The position numbers and the translations under genes were made by a program. Source: Vicia villosa (lineage: Eukaryota; Streptophyta; Magnoliopsida; Fabales; Fabaceae). Taken from it: a stretch of DNA of 64,000 nucleotides. Shown here piece by piece: positions 43,839 through 55,476 of this stretch. Under the pieces are notes generated by a model, which was not told the DNA's origin, did not search any database, and was given only the letters and a program-made list of their open reading frames with translations. Where the stretch lies: positions 124,001 through 188,000 of the forward strand of contig NW_026706265.1 of NCBI RefSeq assembly GCF_029867415.1, written 5' to 3'. The number at the start of each line of letters is the position of its first letter. Position 1 is the first letter of the stretch.

Positions 43839-46400
43839 GAGAATTTCTTTATTGACCCCCTTATGTAGGTGACCCCAGCAAAAACTCCAATTAGCCCCTG
43901 CTTCGGAGATGCATCTCCGAAGAAGTTTTTTTTTAAATTTTTCTAGACTTCAGAAGTGCACTTCCGAAAACACCAAATGGGGGGTGTTTTCGGAGATGCA
44001 CTTCTGAAAACACATTTTTCACAATTTGGGGGGTTTCGGAAATGCACTTCCGAATTATGCAGAAATTGTATTTTTTTTATGTATTTCTTAACAGTCCCGT
44101 ATTTTTAATTAAACGAAAACGCCAAATAAAATAAACGACATATCAACAGAAAATACTAATATAATAAATAAAATCCAAATAATATATACAAGCCGAATAA
44201 AATAGTTATAGTGCGAAATACAAGCCGAATACAAGAAAAATAATTCGGAACCCCTACTGTGTATGCCTTACCCTCTCTCCCTGGGACCTCCTCTGCCTCC
44301 TGTATACCGCCGCACGGCCCGCATCACCAACTATCCTCTCCACCACGGTGACTGCCTCTGGACCGTCCTGATCAATGATACCTCGCTCTAACGCGTCCCA
44401 CCCAAGCATCTCTATCCGCTGGCATATCGGGAGGAGATCAATGGCATGGTCATCCTCGGTCTGCTGGTTCTCTAGGATCTCCTCGTATGCTGGCCTAGGA
44501 GCGCCGGGAGCGTCGGCTATCATCCGAGGATGTGACACCCGATAGAACCATGTGACGTACCCCTCTACACAATGCCAGTTCTGGGTGACCTGCATGCGAC
44601 GATACTCCTCCGGGACCACATGACGCTCCCAGTCCGCAAATATGGCAGTGAGTTCCACTCGGGTAACTGTGTCGGGAGCAGCCTCAAACGGTGACCTTGG
44701 TATCATCTACACATGTCCAAACTGCCGCATGCACCGCTCAGGAAGATACCTCACCATGGTGTTGGTCCAGCATGCCAACCAGCCAGAATATAAAGCGATG
44801 TGGTCAAAGGCGACAATAGCAGTGTAGTCACTGAAGGGCCTCCAACGAATGTCATCGTGAGTTGTGCGGTCGAGGTACCCACGATATGGTCCCACTGCAT
44901 TGTTCCCCCTTTGGAGAACGTATCGGGCGGCCCTAGGCATGGCGTCCTCGTACGCAGGATCAACGTGGAAGCCGTGGATGCGGGGAAAGTAGGAGATGAT
45001 CCAGCCCTGAAACACAAACACGATAATGTATTAAAAATAAATACGAACCATAAATAAATGTGAAACAATTAAAATGAAACGTACCATCAGGAGTGTGGCG
45101 GATCCGCTCAACTGCCTGGTCCTCCAGTTGGAGGCCTCATTCAGCTTCTGGTATAGGTATACCAAAATAGCTGACCCCCAGTTCCACTGGTGAATGGTAG
45201 CCAAGTCCATGAAGTAGCGGAGGTAGGTCACGTCGACGTATCTTGCACTCTTGTCCACAAAGAGTGCAGTTCCTACCAAAAACATGAACCATCACCGGAG
45301 AGCGCAGGCACGGTGATAATCCATAAATATGACGTTATTTGCATCCTCGAATTCGGCCGCCGCCACCAAGTGGTGCTCATAATAATCGCTCAATGTGGAG
45401 AACCAGATATGAGGCCCATTTGTCGTCCGGCACTCAAAATCAGCCATATATGGGTCCATACCCATATAGATCGCCATCCAGTCGATTGCATCGACCCTTT
45501 GGATCTGGGAATGGTTCAGCAGCATCCCCTTAATCGGCAAGTGGAGAAGACATTGCACACCGTGGAACCATGCTCATCAGTATGTACGAGTGCTCGTACT
45601 CCACCCCGTCCCCGCGTCGATGCAAGCGCGCCGCACGCTCGCGTCTAGCCGACGCTGTCTGTGTCTCTCTCCTCTGTCTGATACGTGCTGGGTTGCCTGC
45701 CATATTCTTGAAACAATTGAACTCCATAAGAATGCGAAACAATTAAAAAAAATAAAAAATAAAAAAATACTTCCGGACACTTTTCGGAAGTTCATTTTCG
45801 AAACTGGTCAGGGAGGTGTTTTTGGAAATGAACTTCCGAAACACCCCTGCGAACACCATTTTTGCAGGTTCCATGGCAGACCCTAAAACACACTTCAAAA
45901 TCAGTTTTTATGCTTTTAAACAACCTAAAGACTACTAACAACCTACCCCTATATCATTTTTCTAATTTCTAACAACCCTAACATGCATTTCAATCATGGA
46001 TCTAAAGCTTTAAAAACTTACAAATTGAAGGTGATTGAGATGCTTTTGAATGTAGTAGAACAAGTAGATGGAGCTTTTGATGTAGCCTTGGAAGTTGGTT
46101 TGCAGAAAATCTCTTTGAGGTTGAGTTTGGAATTGGTTTAGGGTAAATGATTTTGGGGGGAGGGGTTGTTTTGCTTAAACTGCAAAACGCGCAGTATTTC
46201 GGAAATGCACTTCCGAAATGCTGTTTTCGAAAATGCATTTCCGAAATAAGAAAAAAATTGAAAAAAAAAGGTGTTTTCGGAGATGCATCTCCGAAAACAG
46301 CATTTTTTTGCACTTCGGAAATGCATTTCCGAAGTATAGGGGCGTTTAAGGGTTTTCACCAGGGGTCACCAAGAAGATAGGGAGATGGATAAAGAAATTC
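43839..46400. mobile_element. Transposon with palindromic terminal arrays carrying a PMD gene
   Basis: The left end GAGAATTTCTTTATTGACCC and the right end complement (GAGAATTTCTTTATCCATC, then GGTGACCCC) are inverted repeats of about 40 bp. The empty site in copy B (39900-39912) reads TTTTAAAAAATAG; here TTCAAAAAA precedes and TTTTAAAAAA follows, consistent with a 9-bp duplication with one change, as in Mutator-like elements. About ten 20-bp palindromes of the type TTCGGAGATGCATCTCCGAA lie in the terminal regions. No transposase frame was seen. It encloses a plant-mobile-domain pseudogene on the minus strand. Confidence 0.7.
44254..45703 (-). pseudogene. Plant mobile domain (PMD; PP7-long-form/MAIN-like) pseudogene
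   Basis: Minus-strand exons read in order: MAGNPARIRQRR (ATG at 45703); a PMD N-half with LHLPIKGMLLNHSQIQRVDA and DPYMADFECR; a segment with FVDKSARYVDVTYLRYF and WNWGSAILVYLYQKL; a GT/AG intron (about 45084 to 45008) joining LLM to GWIISYFPRIHGF; then RWRPFSDYTA, WERHVVPEEYRRMQVTQNWH and a C-terminal tail. This is the plant mobile domain of the MAIN/MAIL and PP7-long-form group, known both in host genes and inside transposons. Damage: a frameshift near 45575, TGA at 45292-45294 and TAG at 44707-44709 (probably from CAG). The rest of the frame is well kept, so inactivation is recent. Host PMD proteins act in gene silencing and genome stability; the role of transposon-borne forms is unknown. 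Confidence 0.75.
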
Positions 46401-46404
46401 TCTT

Positions 46405-46960
46405 TTAAAAAATAGACAATTTCTCAACCCACGCCATGAGTCTTTTACGCACCATCAAATTGGCAAAAATGTCTTTGTGCTTTCGTAGATGCATCTCTGG
46501 AAGCACTTTTTTTGTTTAACGTTGTTTTCTTTCCGTAGATGCACATACGGAATATTTTCGTAGATGCATCTACGTAGGCCAGCCTTAAAACATAGCAAAT
46601 TTTGGGATTTTCCCAATTAATTGGGAAAATCCCAAACTAATTTCTCAATTAATTGGGAAAATCTCAAATTAATTAAGTTCATGGCATATACGGAAGCGTG
46701 GTATTTTCCCAATTAATTGGGAAAATCCCAAATTAAGTTACAAATTAATTGGGAAAATCCTAAATTAATTTAACAATTGAGAAAATCCCAAATTAATTAA
46801 GTTCATCAAATATGTATCTACGAAACATTCTGATTTTCGTAGATGCATCTACAAAAAAAAACCAATTTTTTTTTTAAAAAAGGAGTACTTCTAGAGATAC
46901 ATCTACGAAAACTGGGAGCGTTTTTGAAATTTTGCGCGGCGTATAAGAGTGTCATTGAGA
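46405..46960. mobile_element. Palindrome-rich element W, copy 3
   Basis: It includes a perfect 34-bp palindrome at 46602-46635 (core TTCCCAATTAATTGGGAA), repeats of AATTAATTGGGAAAATCC, and TAGATGCATCTACG-type palindromes near 46490, 46535, 46560 and 46835. It is directly adjacent to the PMD transposon and followed by block E copy 2. Its ends share ATTTCTCAA in inverted orientation. Confidence 0.6.
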
Positions 46961-49900
46961 AATCCTAAAAAAAATATAAAGCCATAATTAAAAATTATAC
47001 TATATTTTTAAGCCAATATAAATGAGACAATTCATTTGGATAAAGTTACCCAATCATTTTTGAAAGGTAATGAAGTTTTCCCCTAATTTTTTTCATTGCT
47101 TTTAGAAACTAAACTATTCATCTTTTGTTTTTTAAATACTGGAACACTATTTTATAAAATAAATGATGAATCCACTATTTAAGTTGCAAAAATGACAATT
47201 TTTCTAATCAACTTTATTTATTTATTTTTTTAATCAATTTCTAAATATGATAAATCGATAAGTTAAATGGCTTTTGAGTATTAAGAGTTATTTTTTGTGA
47301 CAACTGACAAAGGGGAAGTTGATATCAACTATCCAGTAAACTCTTGATAATGACATCTGATCAAAAAAGAAAATATTTTAAGTTTCATTGGTAAGATGAT
47401 TCAAAGATCTTGGTGAAGTGTTAATCAATTATTGAATCAAGTAAAAGATCTTGAAGTATGAAAGAGAAAGTGTGAAAGCTCTCATGCGCTTAACATTTTA
47501 AAATGATCGGTTTAAATTGTAAATGGTCAAGACTAAGTGTTTATAATCAATTATAAAAGTTAAATATCAACTATCAACTATCTAACTATTAATGGAAAAT
47601 GCCACCATTTTACCCAAAATGTCCTTCACTCTTTTAAAATTTACAAAGCAAAAAGGGTATAAGAGTATTTACATAAAGATCAATATAATCACACTCTCTA
47701 TTCATTAAAGTGTTGACACTTGGCATTACAAAATCACTTTCTCATTTCAAATTATATTTTCCCACCTTTTTCAAATTAAATTAATTATATCTTCCACTCT
47801 CTCTATTAAACACCGTACACACTTCATAGTTTTCATTTTAATTTTTTTCTCTCTCAATTTTCTTTTTTCTTTTTTCTTTTTCTAACCATAAATAAATTAA
47901 TAAGTTAAATCTTTTTTAATAGAACGAAGAGGAACACGCAAAAATTTACTCAACCGAAAACATAATTATTTTATGATTATCAAAAAAAAAATATTTATAA
48001 TTATTTAAAAAGTTATTTTCAAATGTCTATTTACTGACGGACCACTATCAACAAAATACCTTTTTTTATTTTAATTAACAATTGTCTTTATTTGAGATAC
48101 AAAATTCTTATTTCCGAATGTCAAAATTTTATTTTTTTTACGGGACATTACCAACAAAATACCTATCAAATCTACTACCAAGCCATTAAAAAAGAAGTCT
48201 ACCATTCTACCCAAACTATCCTTTTTTGTTTCAACAATTTACAAAACAAAAAGGACTAAATTGTCATTTCTTTTCTTTTTTATTTTTTAAACATAAATTA
48301 ATTAATAAATTAAATTAACATAATTATTAAAAATATTATTTTCAAATGTCAAAATTATTCATAATTATTAAAAAAATATTTTCAAATGTCAATATTTTTA
48401 TTTTCTCACTAAAAACTAACACCAAAATACATTTTTTTATTTAGCAATTGTTTTTACTTGAGACACAAATTTCTTATTTTCAAATGTCAAAATTTTTATT
48501 TTTCTCACAGGACACTATCAATAAAATATCTACATGTTTATTTAAATAAAATCTAAATCATAATATATAAATTTGTAACGGGACACGATTAGTTAAATTC
48601 ATACAACTTTTTTTTATAAATATTGCTTTTAATATACATTTGAGTATAAAACCATCATACAAAATTATTCTAACCTATGCAAATACATGAATATCATCAT
48701 CATTCTTTATACAATTATATTTATCATTTAATATTATAAATATCTAAACAAATTATATATATAATATCAAATAAATATAACCGTGCGGCAGCACGCGTGA
48801 TTTACTAGTTTTCTATATGAAGGCTGAATATCTATGTCCATCTTCTTTCTAAATTTTCACCACAATTTCTCATTGTGTTCATCAAATAAAAAATATTGTT
48901 TTAAAGAGCAAAGTTTTTATAATTATTTTATTTTTAATTTCAAACAAGACAATTCGTTATTATCTCAAGTGTTTAGAATCACTTGATCAACAGAGAAGAC
49001 AATTTCATATAGAAGTCTTATTCGAAATGGTTGTCTGAACAAATGGCGGTAGGACCCGTGTTAAAATCTGTTGAAAAGGGTGCAGAATGAGTACGATAAT
49101 TAATTAGGGACAAATCGAAGTTGGAGTAAAGTTTGTTTAAAATATTTTTACCCAAGAACAATGGATCCACCAAATAAACACAATACATCCACCAAATAAA
49201 CACAGTATAAGATTGACTCTCACCGAACTTTTGATACCCTATTAAAAGAAACAATATGAAAGACATTTCATGAAACCGAATATTTAACCTGCATCACAAA
49301 ATTTTTGTTATATAGGCAGTAGCCAGTAATACAAATAAGAGTATTAATTAAACAGGATCATGTTAAAAGTTAAATATTCCCTCCGACTTAGATAACTTGA
49401 TCACATATGCTCTTAAAAGTTACATATTTTCATAGATGTAATTTTTTCAATACAATCATCAGGTCTAACCCGGGTTATATATGGCAAACTAACAGGATAA
49501 AACTCTCAAATAATGTACTAAACCGTGGTAATTAGTTAACTTTCAAGTATGGACTGTGATTCTCTTTACTACATTCACCTCTTGAGAAGAGAATTTAAAT
49601 ACATGGTAAAACTTGCTATCAAGGGTCAAATGCACATTTGATCACAATGAGCACCATAAAATCAGCTTATTTTGAAGCGGATAAGTTAAATTAATGGAGA
49701 AAGGTACTCATATATTGAAGATGAGAATCACCATCATGGAGCTCAGTCCTATTTTCTATTCACTCAGACTATTCATATGCATGAATTAAGACCATATCAT
49801 CTCCAGTTCATATATCAGTAACTTCAAAATAAATGCAGAATCATTTTTATTTCAACAAGCAAGAAATTTTTTGTTCAAAATACTAATAAGCTATATGATC

Positions 49901-50165
49901 TATTTGGAGTTCAATTCCAACACCTCTCTTAACCTTCATAAAGTGGATATAGCTTCCATGTCCAAAATCAATATCCCTACAATGGTTTCCTTCCATATAT
50001 ATGGCAGCAAAGACTAATGGAACGTACCCTTCCAATGAGTCAAAAAAGTAGATGACATTAACTTGCAATGTGAAATTTACAGCATGCCATCATCTTTGTT
50101 TCAACCTGTTTTTCTGAACTCTAAAGGAAAAGAAAAGAAAGGTTAAAACCTAATAGAAATTTCTT
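46961..50165. repeat. Segmental duplication block E, copy 2
   Basis: It is collinear with 28561-33155 minus the SIRE solo LTR, and contains the Helitron 47567-48808 as an extra insertion. No intact gene. A 61-codon minus-strand frame at 49883-50068, with EGNHCRDIDFGHGSYIHFMK, is the most coding-like piece but I do not recognise it. Confidence 0.85.
47567..48808 (+). mobile_element. Non-autonomous Helitron, 1242 bp
   Basis: It begins TCAACTATC and ends with a hairpin CGTGC-GGCA-GCACG, then GTGATTTACTAG. It is inserted between A and T without duplication. The duplicate block (29165-29175) shows the empty site GTTAAACA|TTTTCTAT. It has no Rep/helicase frame. Internal subrepeats share TTCTTATTTTCAAATGTC and CACTATCAATAAAATA, so part of the body is itself duplicated. 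Confidence 0.9.
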
Positions 50166-50736
50166 CCATTGTTGTTCTTTTTTAAAGAACGGTAATGATT
50201 TCAGTCATGGAACTCAAGAAAAGAAAAAAAAGCATGATCTTCCTATTTATCAAGACATGAGATAAAGAAAATTAAACCATCAATGTTATAGGTTTGGTGT
50301 TACAAAGGGAACTTGCATCAACCCATTTTATTACAGACCAAAACAAGTATATATTTTCCATTTTTACAACATTCATCATTTTGCTACTAAATTTGCTTAA
50401 GCAGCCATGCCAAATTCCACACTCTGCTTTAAGTCAAATGAATTTCATTGATGAAATCAAGTTATGTTACAGGAAAGCATTGAAATCAAAATAATCACAG
50501 CTCTTTCTTTTTATCAAATGAGCATTTTATAATGCATGATACTCCGTTTAAATTTTAACGGCCACAAGTTTGCGTTGTATTCAGGTGGTGATATGTTTTA
50601 TCAATAAATCCACAAAATGGAAGAGGGTAAAATTTGCATGAACATGAAAGTTCAAATTGAAACAACGAAATCTAGAAGTAGCATGGTAGAAGCTAATTAA
50701 GTGACAAGAATGATAGAGTAACTAGTACAGTACTAC
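50166..50736. other. 3' flank of the F-box gene
   Basis: It lies between the end of block E and the F-box stop codon and probably includes the 3' UTR. No other feature seen; a 66-codon plus-strand frame at 50294 has no recognisable domain. Confidence 0.4.
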
Positions 50737-52113
50737 TTACATTGAAACGTTGATAATTGTAACTTGACACGTTGTAGAGGCCCTCGGGCATGAGGATATT
50801 AGTCTTCTTATTCCTTTCTGCCCAACATTGCTTATTTGCATGGTTTGTAAAACTTCTGCATTCCTCAAAATATAGCTTACTAGCAGAAGCTCACCTTGAA
50901 GGCCTAAGAAGTTGAATAGATTGCATGTAGTAAGGTGTAATGAAAGGCATTGTGGAACAAAATCCGGGTCTACCCAATCGTCTCTATCATCTCTTTTAGT
51001 CCGTATTTTCTTGTCTACGTCAGCCTATTAATAATGCACATAAAAAACATAAAGGTGTGTATTAAAATCCTACACTAAGAGTGTGCAATGCAATGAATAG
51101 ACAAATGAGATATGATCCTTAACAAACCTGATCAATGTCAAGCCTTTGAAGCTTTGGGCAATGGTTGAGAAGTTTAACTAAGAACCGCCAATTATAATTA
51201 AGAGAAACAAGCTTCAGTTGGGTCAAATTATGAAAGGTAGGAATCGAATCATTCCGGTAATGTACCTAGTGAAAATATGAAGAAATCAGGGTTAGTATCT
51301 CACAAACAAAGAAACAAAGGAAAACAAAATATTTAGTTTTCATCTCATCATCAGTTAGTATGGTAAACAAACCCGAAGGAATCTAAGGAGCAGAGAATGT
51401 GTGTTGTGAAGTGCTTTCAACGGAAAATAAGGTTTATTCGCACCACATTGAATATCAGCTCTGGTCAATTTACTTAAACAAAAGCTCTTCCACTCATTAG
51501 AGGTTAAACCCTGGGAGTTTAGGGAACCAATGAGCACATCAAATGTTCTTAAATCCTCAAGAATTGGACATCCAGATAGAAACATAATAAAATCTTGAAG
51601 TTTAGGGAGCCGAATATATTCCAAATGAAGGGTTTTGAGAGAAGGAAGTAGAACAGAAGAATAGGAAAAAACCTCTTTCACGCTAAACCCATAAAGCTTG
51701 AGAACTACAAGTGTTTTGCAAGTGAGAATGGTGAGGGGCAATTTGGGAGGATGATGCCAGGAATTGATATGGAGATGAAGGTACTCAACTCTTGTTTGTA
51801 GGACAAAGTTGAGCCATTTGGTTATACTGATAATGGGACACGGAACAGGAAATTCATATGTAACGTCAAGATAGAAAGTCTTGATCGGAAGTGTGAAATC
51901 TCGCGAAACCAAAACAGAGTATACAAAATCGTTAAACTCAGAAGTTGTGATTCGGTCCAAAACTGTCTCCTTGAAGCACAGAGTGGGAACTGAGAGCCAT
52001 AGATGGTTCCACCTCTTAGAGAGAATGCTTGTAGCGACGGATTGTTCGGTTTGAAGAAAAGAGAGAATGTGACAGAGAATCGCGTCTGGTAAAGTGCTTA
52101 TGATATCCGCCAT
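50737..52113 (-). CDS. F-box/LRR/FBD protein (3 exons, 388 aa)
   Basis: Exon 1 is 52113-51373 (247 codons), exon 2 is 51265-51128 (46 codons), exon 3 is 51024-50737 (95 codons plus TAA). All junctions are GT/AG and phase 0. ATG 52113 is chosen because MADIISTLPDAILCHILSFL begins right at the F-box; the frame stays open for 35 codons upstream, but that part is not F-box-like. Residues 1-45 are the F-box with ILSKRWNHLWLS. LRR segments follow (LPSLKTLHLEYIRLP, CPILEDLRTFD, then exon 2 with NLTQLKLVSL and HCPKLQRLDI). Exon 3 is an FBD domain with VPQCLSLHLTTCNLFNFLGL, YILRNAEVLQTMQIS and a Cys-rich end. It would be the substrate-recognition subunit of an SCF ubiquitin ligase; substrate unknown. 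It appears intact and is the template for reading the pseudogene at 2465-4518. Confidence 0.9.
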
Positions 52114-52218
52114 TGTAAATTTCTGATACCGGAAGAAGGAGAAGAAGCTTTTGGTTGTGGACTCGAATGAGAGAAAACGGGTTTCTGGGTTTATAAACCC
52201 TACTTCATTTAGGGTCAA

Positions 52219-52739
52219 GCTTTAGCCCCTTTTGGGCGGAAAAAACACTTGTCTTGCAGGAGTCTATACTGGCCATTCGATCAATCGAATGTATAAAATT
52301 AATCTAAATGCCTATTTTTATTACTCCTATTTATTAAAGAAAATCAGAAATTATATAGGTTTGAGTTTTAGAAAGAAAAAAATAAAAGGTTTTCAGTTTT
52401 CACTATGCTCATTCTAATTTTTTATAAATTTTCATAATAACTAATTTTTCCACGTAATTTTTAAAGTAATTCATAAAACTCCAGGCTGGAAATTAAAGAC
52501 AAGAACCATAAAAAAGAAGAAGCAGAGTATGCTTTAAATCAATCATCATTCAGATATTATCACAAGAAAATTAGATTGTCAAATGCGGATGCATTAAGGT
52601 GGGTCGATAACATTCAAGTGGAGAAGTGGACTACGACATTTGACAAGGGTTGACGATGGGGCCACATGACAACAAACCTTGTGAAATTAATAAAAATATG
52701 GTTATTTGCATAAAAAGTTATGCTCATTCTCTTATAGTT
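52219..52739. other. Intergenic upstream of F-box gene, no gene seen
   Basis: Contains the promoter side of the F-box gene. AT-rich, no other structure noticed. Confidence 0.4.
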
Positions 52740-53104
52740 GTTGTTGTTAGTGCACAAGGTGATGAAAGCAAAAGGGATATTATATTTAATGCTCTGCATT
52801 TACGGCTACAAAAGCTGTAAGAAAATGATTAATTGACAAGTTGACAACTACTATTAGTCTATTTATACACAGAAACTAGGGCCACATAGGCAACATACTA
52901 AAAATACTAAATTACCCTTCAATATCATCCCTTAATAAACTAAACTTAATAGCTAAGCGAAACAAACTCAAACTTCAGAAGCTAAACACATTTCTGGAAC
53001 AGTCACCTCATATGATTCTACTTCTGAGTAACACTGCTTCTGAGTAATCACCTCAGAAACTTCTGACTCTAGCAACAGCTTTTGAGTATGAATTACTTCC
53101 AACA
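52740..53104 (-). repeat. Copia-type LTR fragment
   Basis: On the minus strand it starts TGTTGGAAGTAATTC at 53104, carries TGTATAAATAGAC (TATA box near 52867), and runs to about 52740. It is preceded by a purine-rich AAAGGATGA. The 3' limit and a target-site duplication were not found, so it may be truncated or solo. Confidence 0.5.
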
Positions 53105-53431
53105 TCATCCTTTAATTCATATTCAGCTAACCAAAATCTATAACACCAATTCCATCCCTCAGATGGATAAAATGTTTAGTCGCTTTACAGGTTGACAACG
53201 CAACCACTGGTCTTCTTTGAATACTCTACCCATATTCTCACTTACCCACTCTCGATCTGGTGGTTGCATGGTCTCTCTGGGGGCTCCAAAGAAATCTGTT
53301 ATTTGTCCCATTTGTTGATTCGACTGGATGCTTTATAAGTTTTTTAGAGTTGTATTCTGGATCAATGGGTCGAATATTGCCCTCATTTATTAGGCAAGCA
53401 CTCCCACCATTTCGTGGTTACTCTCGTCCAT

Positions 53432-53833
53432 CTATTGCCTTAAAATTGTTGATGTAATTGTGGTGAACGAAGGCAAGTGATTAGCAAATCCCGGTGGTCG
53501 AAAATTCTGATTTGACTGGTTAATACCAAAACCTGACCCTTGTAATGGAGAGAATGTTGTTGCCAAAGGATTCGTATATGTAGAAGTACTATTGTGTAAA
53601 TCTGCCATAAGAGATGTTGGCATACCATATAGAAGGTCCCACGTCGATATCGAGAATCCTGGTGTTAATGGCCCGAATACATTGAATCCTTGGGGTCTTG
53701 GGGTCGAAGGTTGCCCCTGAGTCATTGCAGAGTAAACGTTTGGCATACTCTGCATACTTGAGGGAGCGGCCATTGGTCCCGTCGTCGAGACTGTTGATGT
53801 TTGAATGGTCGTTGTATTTTGATTAACAAGCAT
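53432..53833 (-). pseudogene. Retrotransposon gag N-terminal fragment
   Basis: A minus-strand frame of about 130 codons, rich in Thr, Ser, Pro and Asn, contains the segment YGMPTSLMADLHNSTSTY and ends FTTITSTILRQ. This resembles the low-complexity N-terminal part of gag in some legume Ty3-type retroelements. No nucleocapsid or pol motif follows, so it is a fragment. Upstream on the minus strand (54090-54060) is TTGGCACACCTGGTGGGACA, a candidate primer-binding region. The family assignment is tentative. Confidence 0.45.
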
Positions 53834-55476
53834 GGCATCGATTGTTGTCGCAGCAACCGTACTTCCTCCTATCGGATGGGGAAGTTATTCTGCATTGTTG
53901 TTTGGAGGGTTAACCATTTTCCTATTGTACCTTCTTTTGGGTATTTGCTGATTGGTATTGGCTAATTTTCCGCTCCTCAATCTCATACATCAATGTTAAG
54001 CAAATAGATGATAATATATATATATATATATAAAGCAATAAAATACAAATAATGAATTTATGACTCGAAATTTAGACACTGTCCCACCAGGTGTGCCAAT
54101 TTGTTTATGGTGGAATTTCGTAAACAAGCGCTAGTTCTCCAAAATAACAAATACCTTGGTTACTCGCAGGATCGACTAGATTGATCCTAGGACATAGTCT
54201 AAGTTTCGAGATTTTGATGATTTGGTAGTGTTCATTTTTGGTTTGGTTTTGTGTTTAGTTTGAAAATAAAAGAAATGTGTTTGAAAAGATAAAAGATAAA
54301 GTGAAGGAATGGTAAACAAGTTAAGTGCAATAATGAATAACAAGGATATTGATTCGAAAGCGATAAAGAGAAAATAAAGACTTTACTGAATGAAAATCTG
54401 AATTGATAAATTATAAAATAGTTCGATTAATATAAGGTGGTAGTTCACACGTACATTCTCAACACTCGTTTCACAATTCACTTGGTACTTTGAGTATAAT
54501 TGAGGATTTACAGATTTGAACACACTAAAATTTAACGTTAAGACCTAAAGTTATACTGATTCGACCCTAACGGCCTTTTCCTAACGGAGTGCCACATTTT
54601 CGCCTACATGCTCCTCGATCTTCCAAGACTTCCATGTGTCCCTTTTGGATAAGACAAATTGTTTGAATTCAAATCTTCTTCCACTTGAGGCGCCAAAACG
54701 CAACCAACGTGGTTGTTGAAACTCACTTTCCAAATGCTCTGAAATATTTTAAGTCCTTTACCCTTCTCCTTCGAGGATATTTAGCTGAAGTTCACTTTGA
54801 CGAGGTAAAGTCCTTTTTACACAAAAAGAGAATCTCTAATGGCCTTCAAAAGCCATGTTTTATGCCTGTCTTCGAGGTATATCTTTTACAACCAATCTTC
54901 CTTCACTTGTCGAAATCTTCAGCCAACAATACCACATTTCTATATTTCCAATGTTAAGGTTAAACTACATCTTATTTCTCATATCTTTCAGATCCATGAA
55001 GAAGCTCCATAACCAACAGTCGACAAAAAAGATTCTGACAACAATGATAGTTTGGAAGATCTTCCACTTACCCATGTTTTCACCCACTTACCTAATTTTA
55101 ACCATTTTCCGAATTTTAATCATTTTTTTGTACCATTATTCATGATTATAATACACACTATCCTCGCAGATTTTAAAAGCCATTTTTCATTTTTTAAAGA
55201 CTTATCAAATACACTCTGCTCAATGCATTTATCGAAAACTGAAAAAGTCACAACAGAATTTGGAAGACCTGCTTTGGAAAAATAAAGCCCCTCATTCTAC
55301 TAAATCTTTTACTCATCAACTTTATAAGCCAAATAATTTCATTGATAAGAAAATAAAGAGAAAGTTAAGTTAGCAGACACATTACTTAATTTCTCATATG
55401 CTTCAATATTCATAACATGTTTCAAATGTAGGTTCTAATAAGTTGAAAAAAATAAAATAATTGAATGTAACCAACA
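53834..55476. other. Retroelement-derived and intergenic DNA
   Basis: The first 700 bases look like the 5' leader and LTR of the gag fragment's element, including a (TA)n at 54017-54031. The rest has no gene; three overlapping plus-strand frames at 54685-55285 show no domain. Confidence 0.4.

Noticed and set aside
44642..45886. Plus-strand frames of 61-152 codons inside the PMD transposon
   Set aside because: They are antisense to the PMD exons, whose family motifs are recognisable on the minus strand.
54685..55285. Three overlapping plus-strand frames of 77-96 codons
   Set aside because: AT/CT-rich sequence, no domain, frames conflict with each other.
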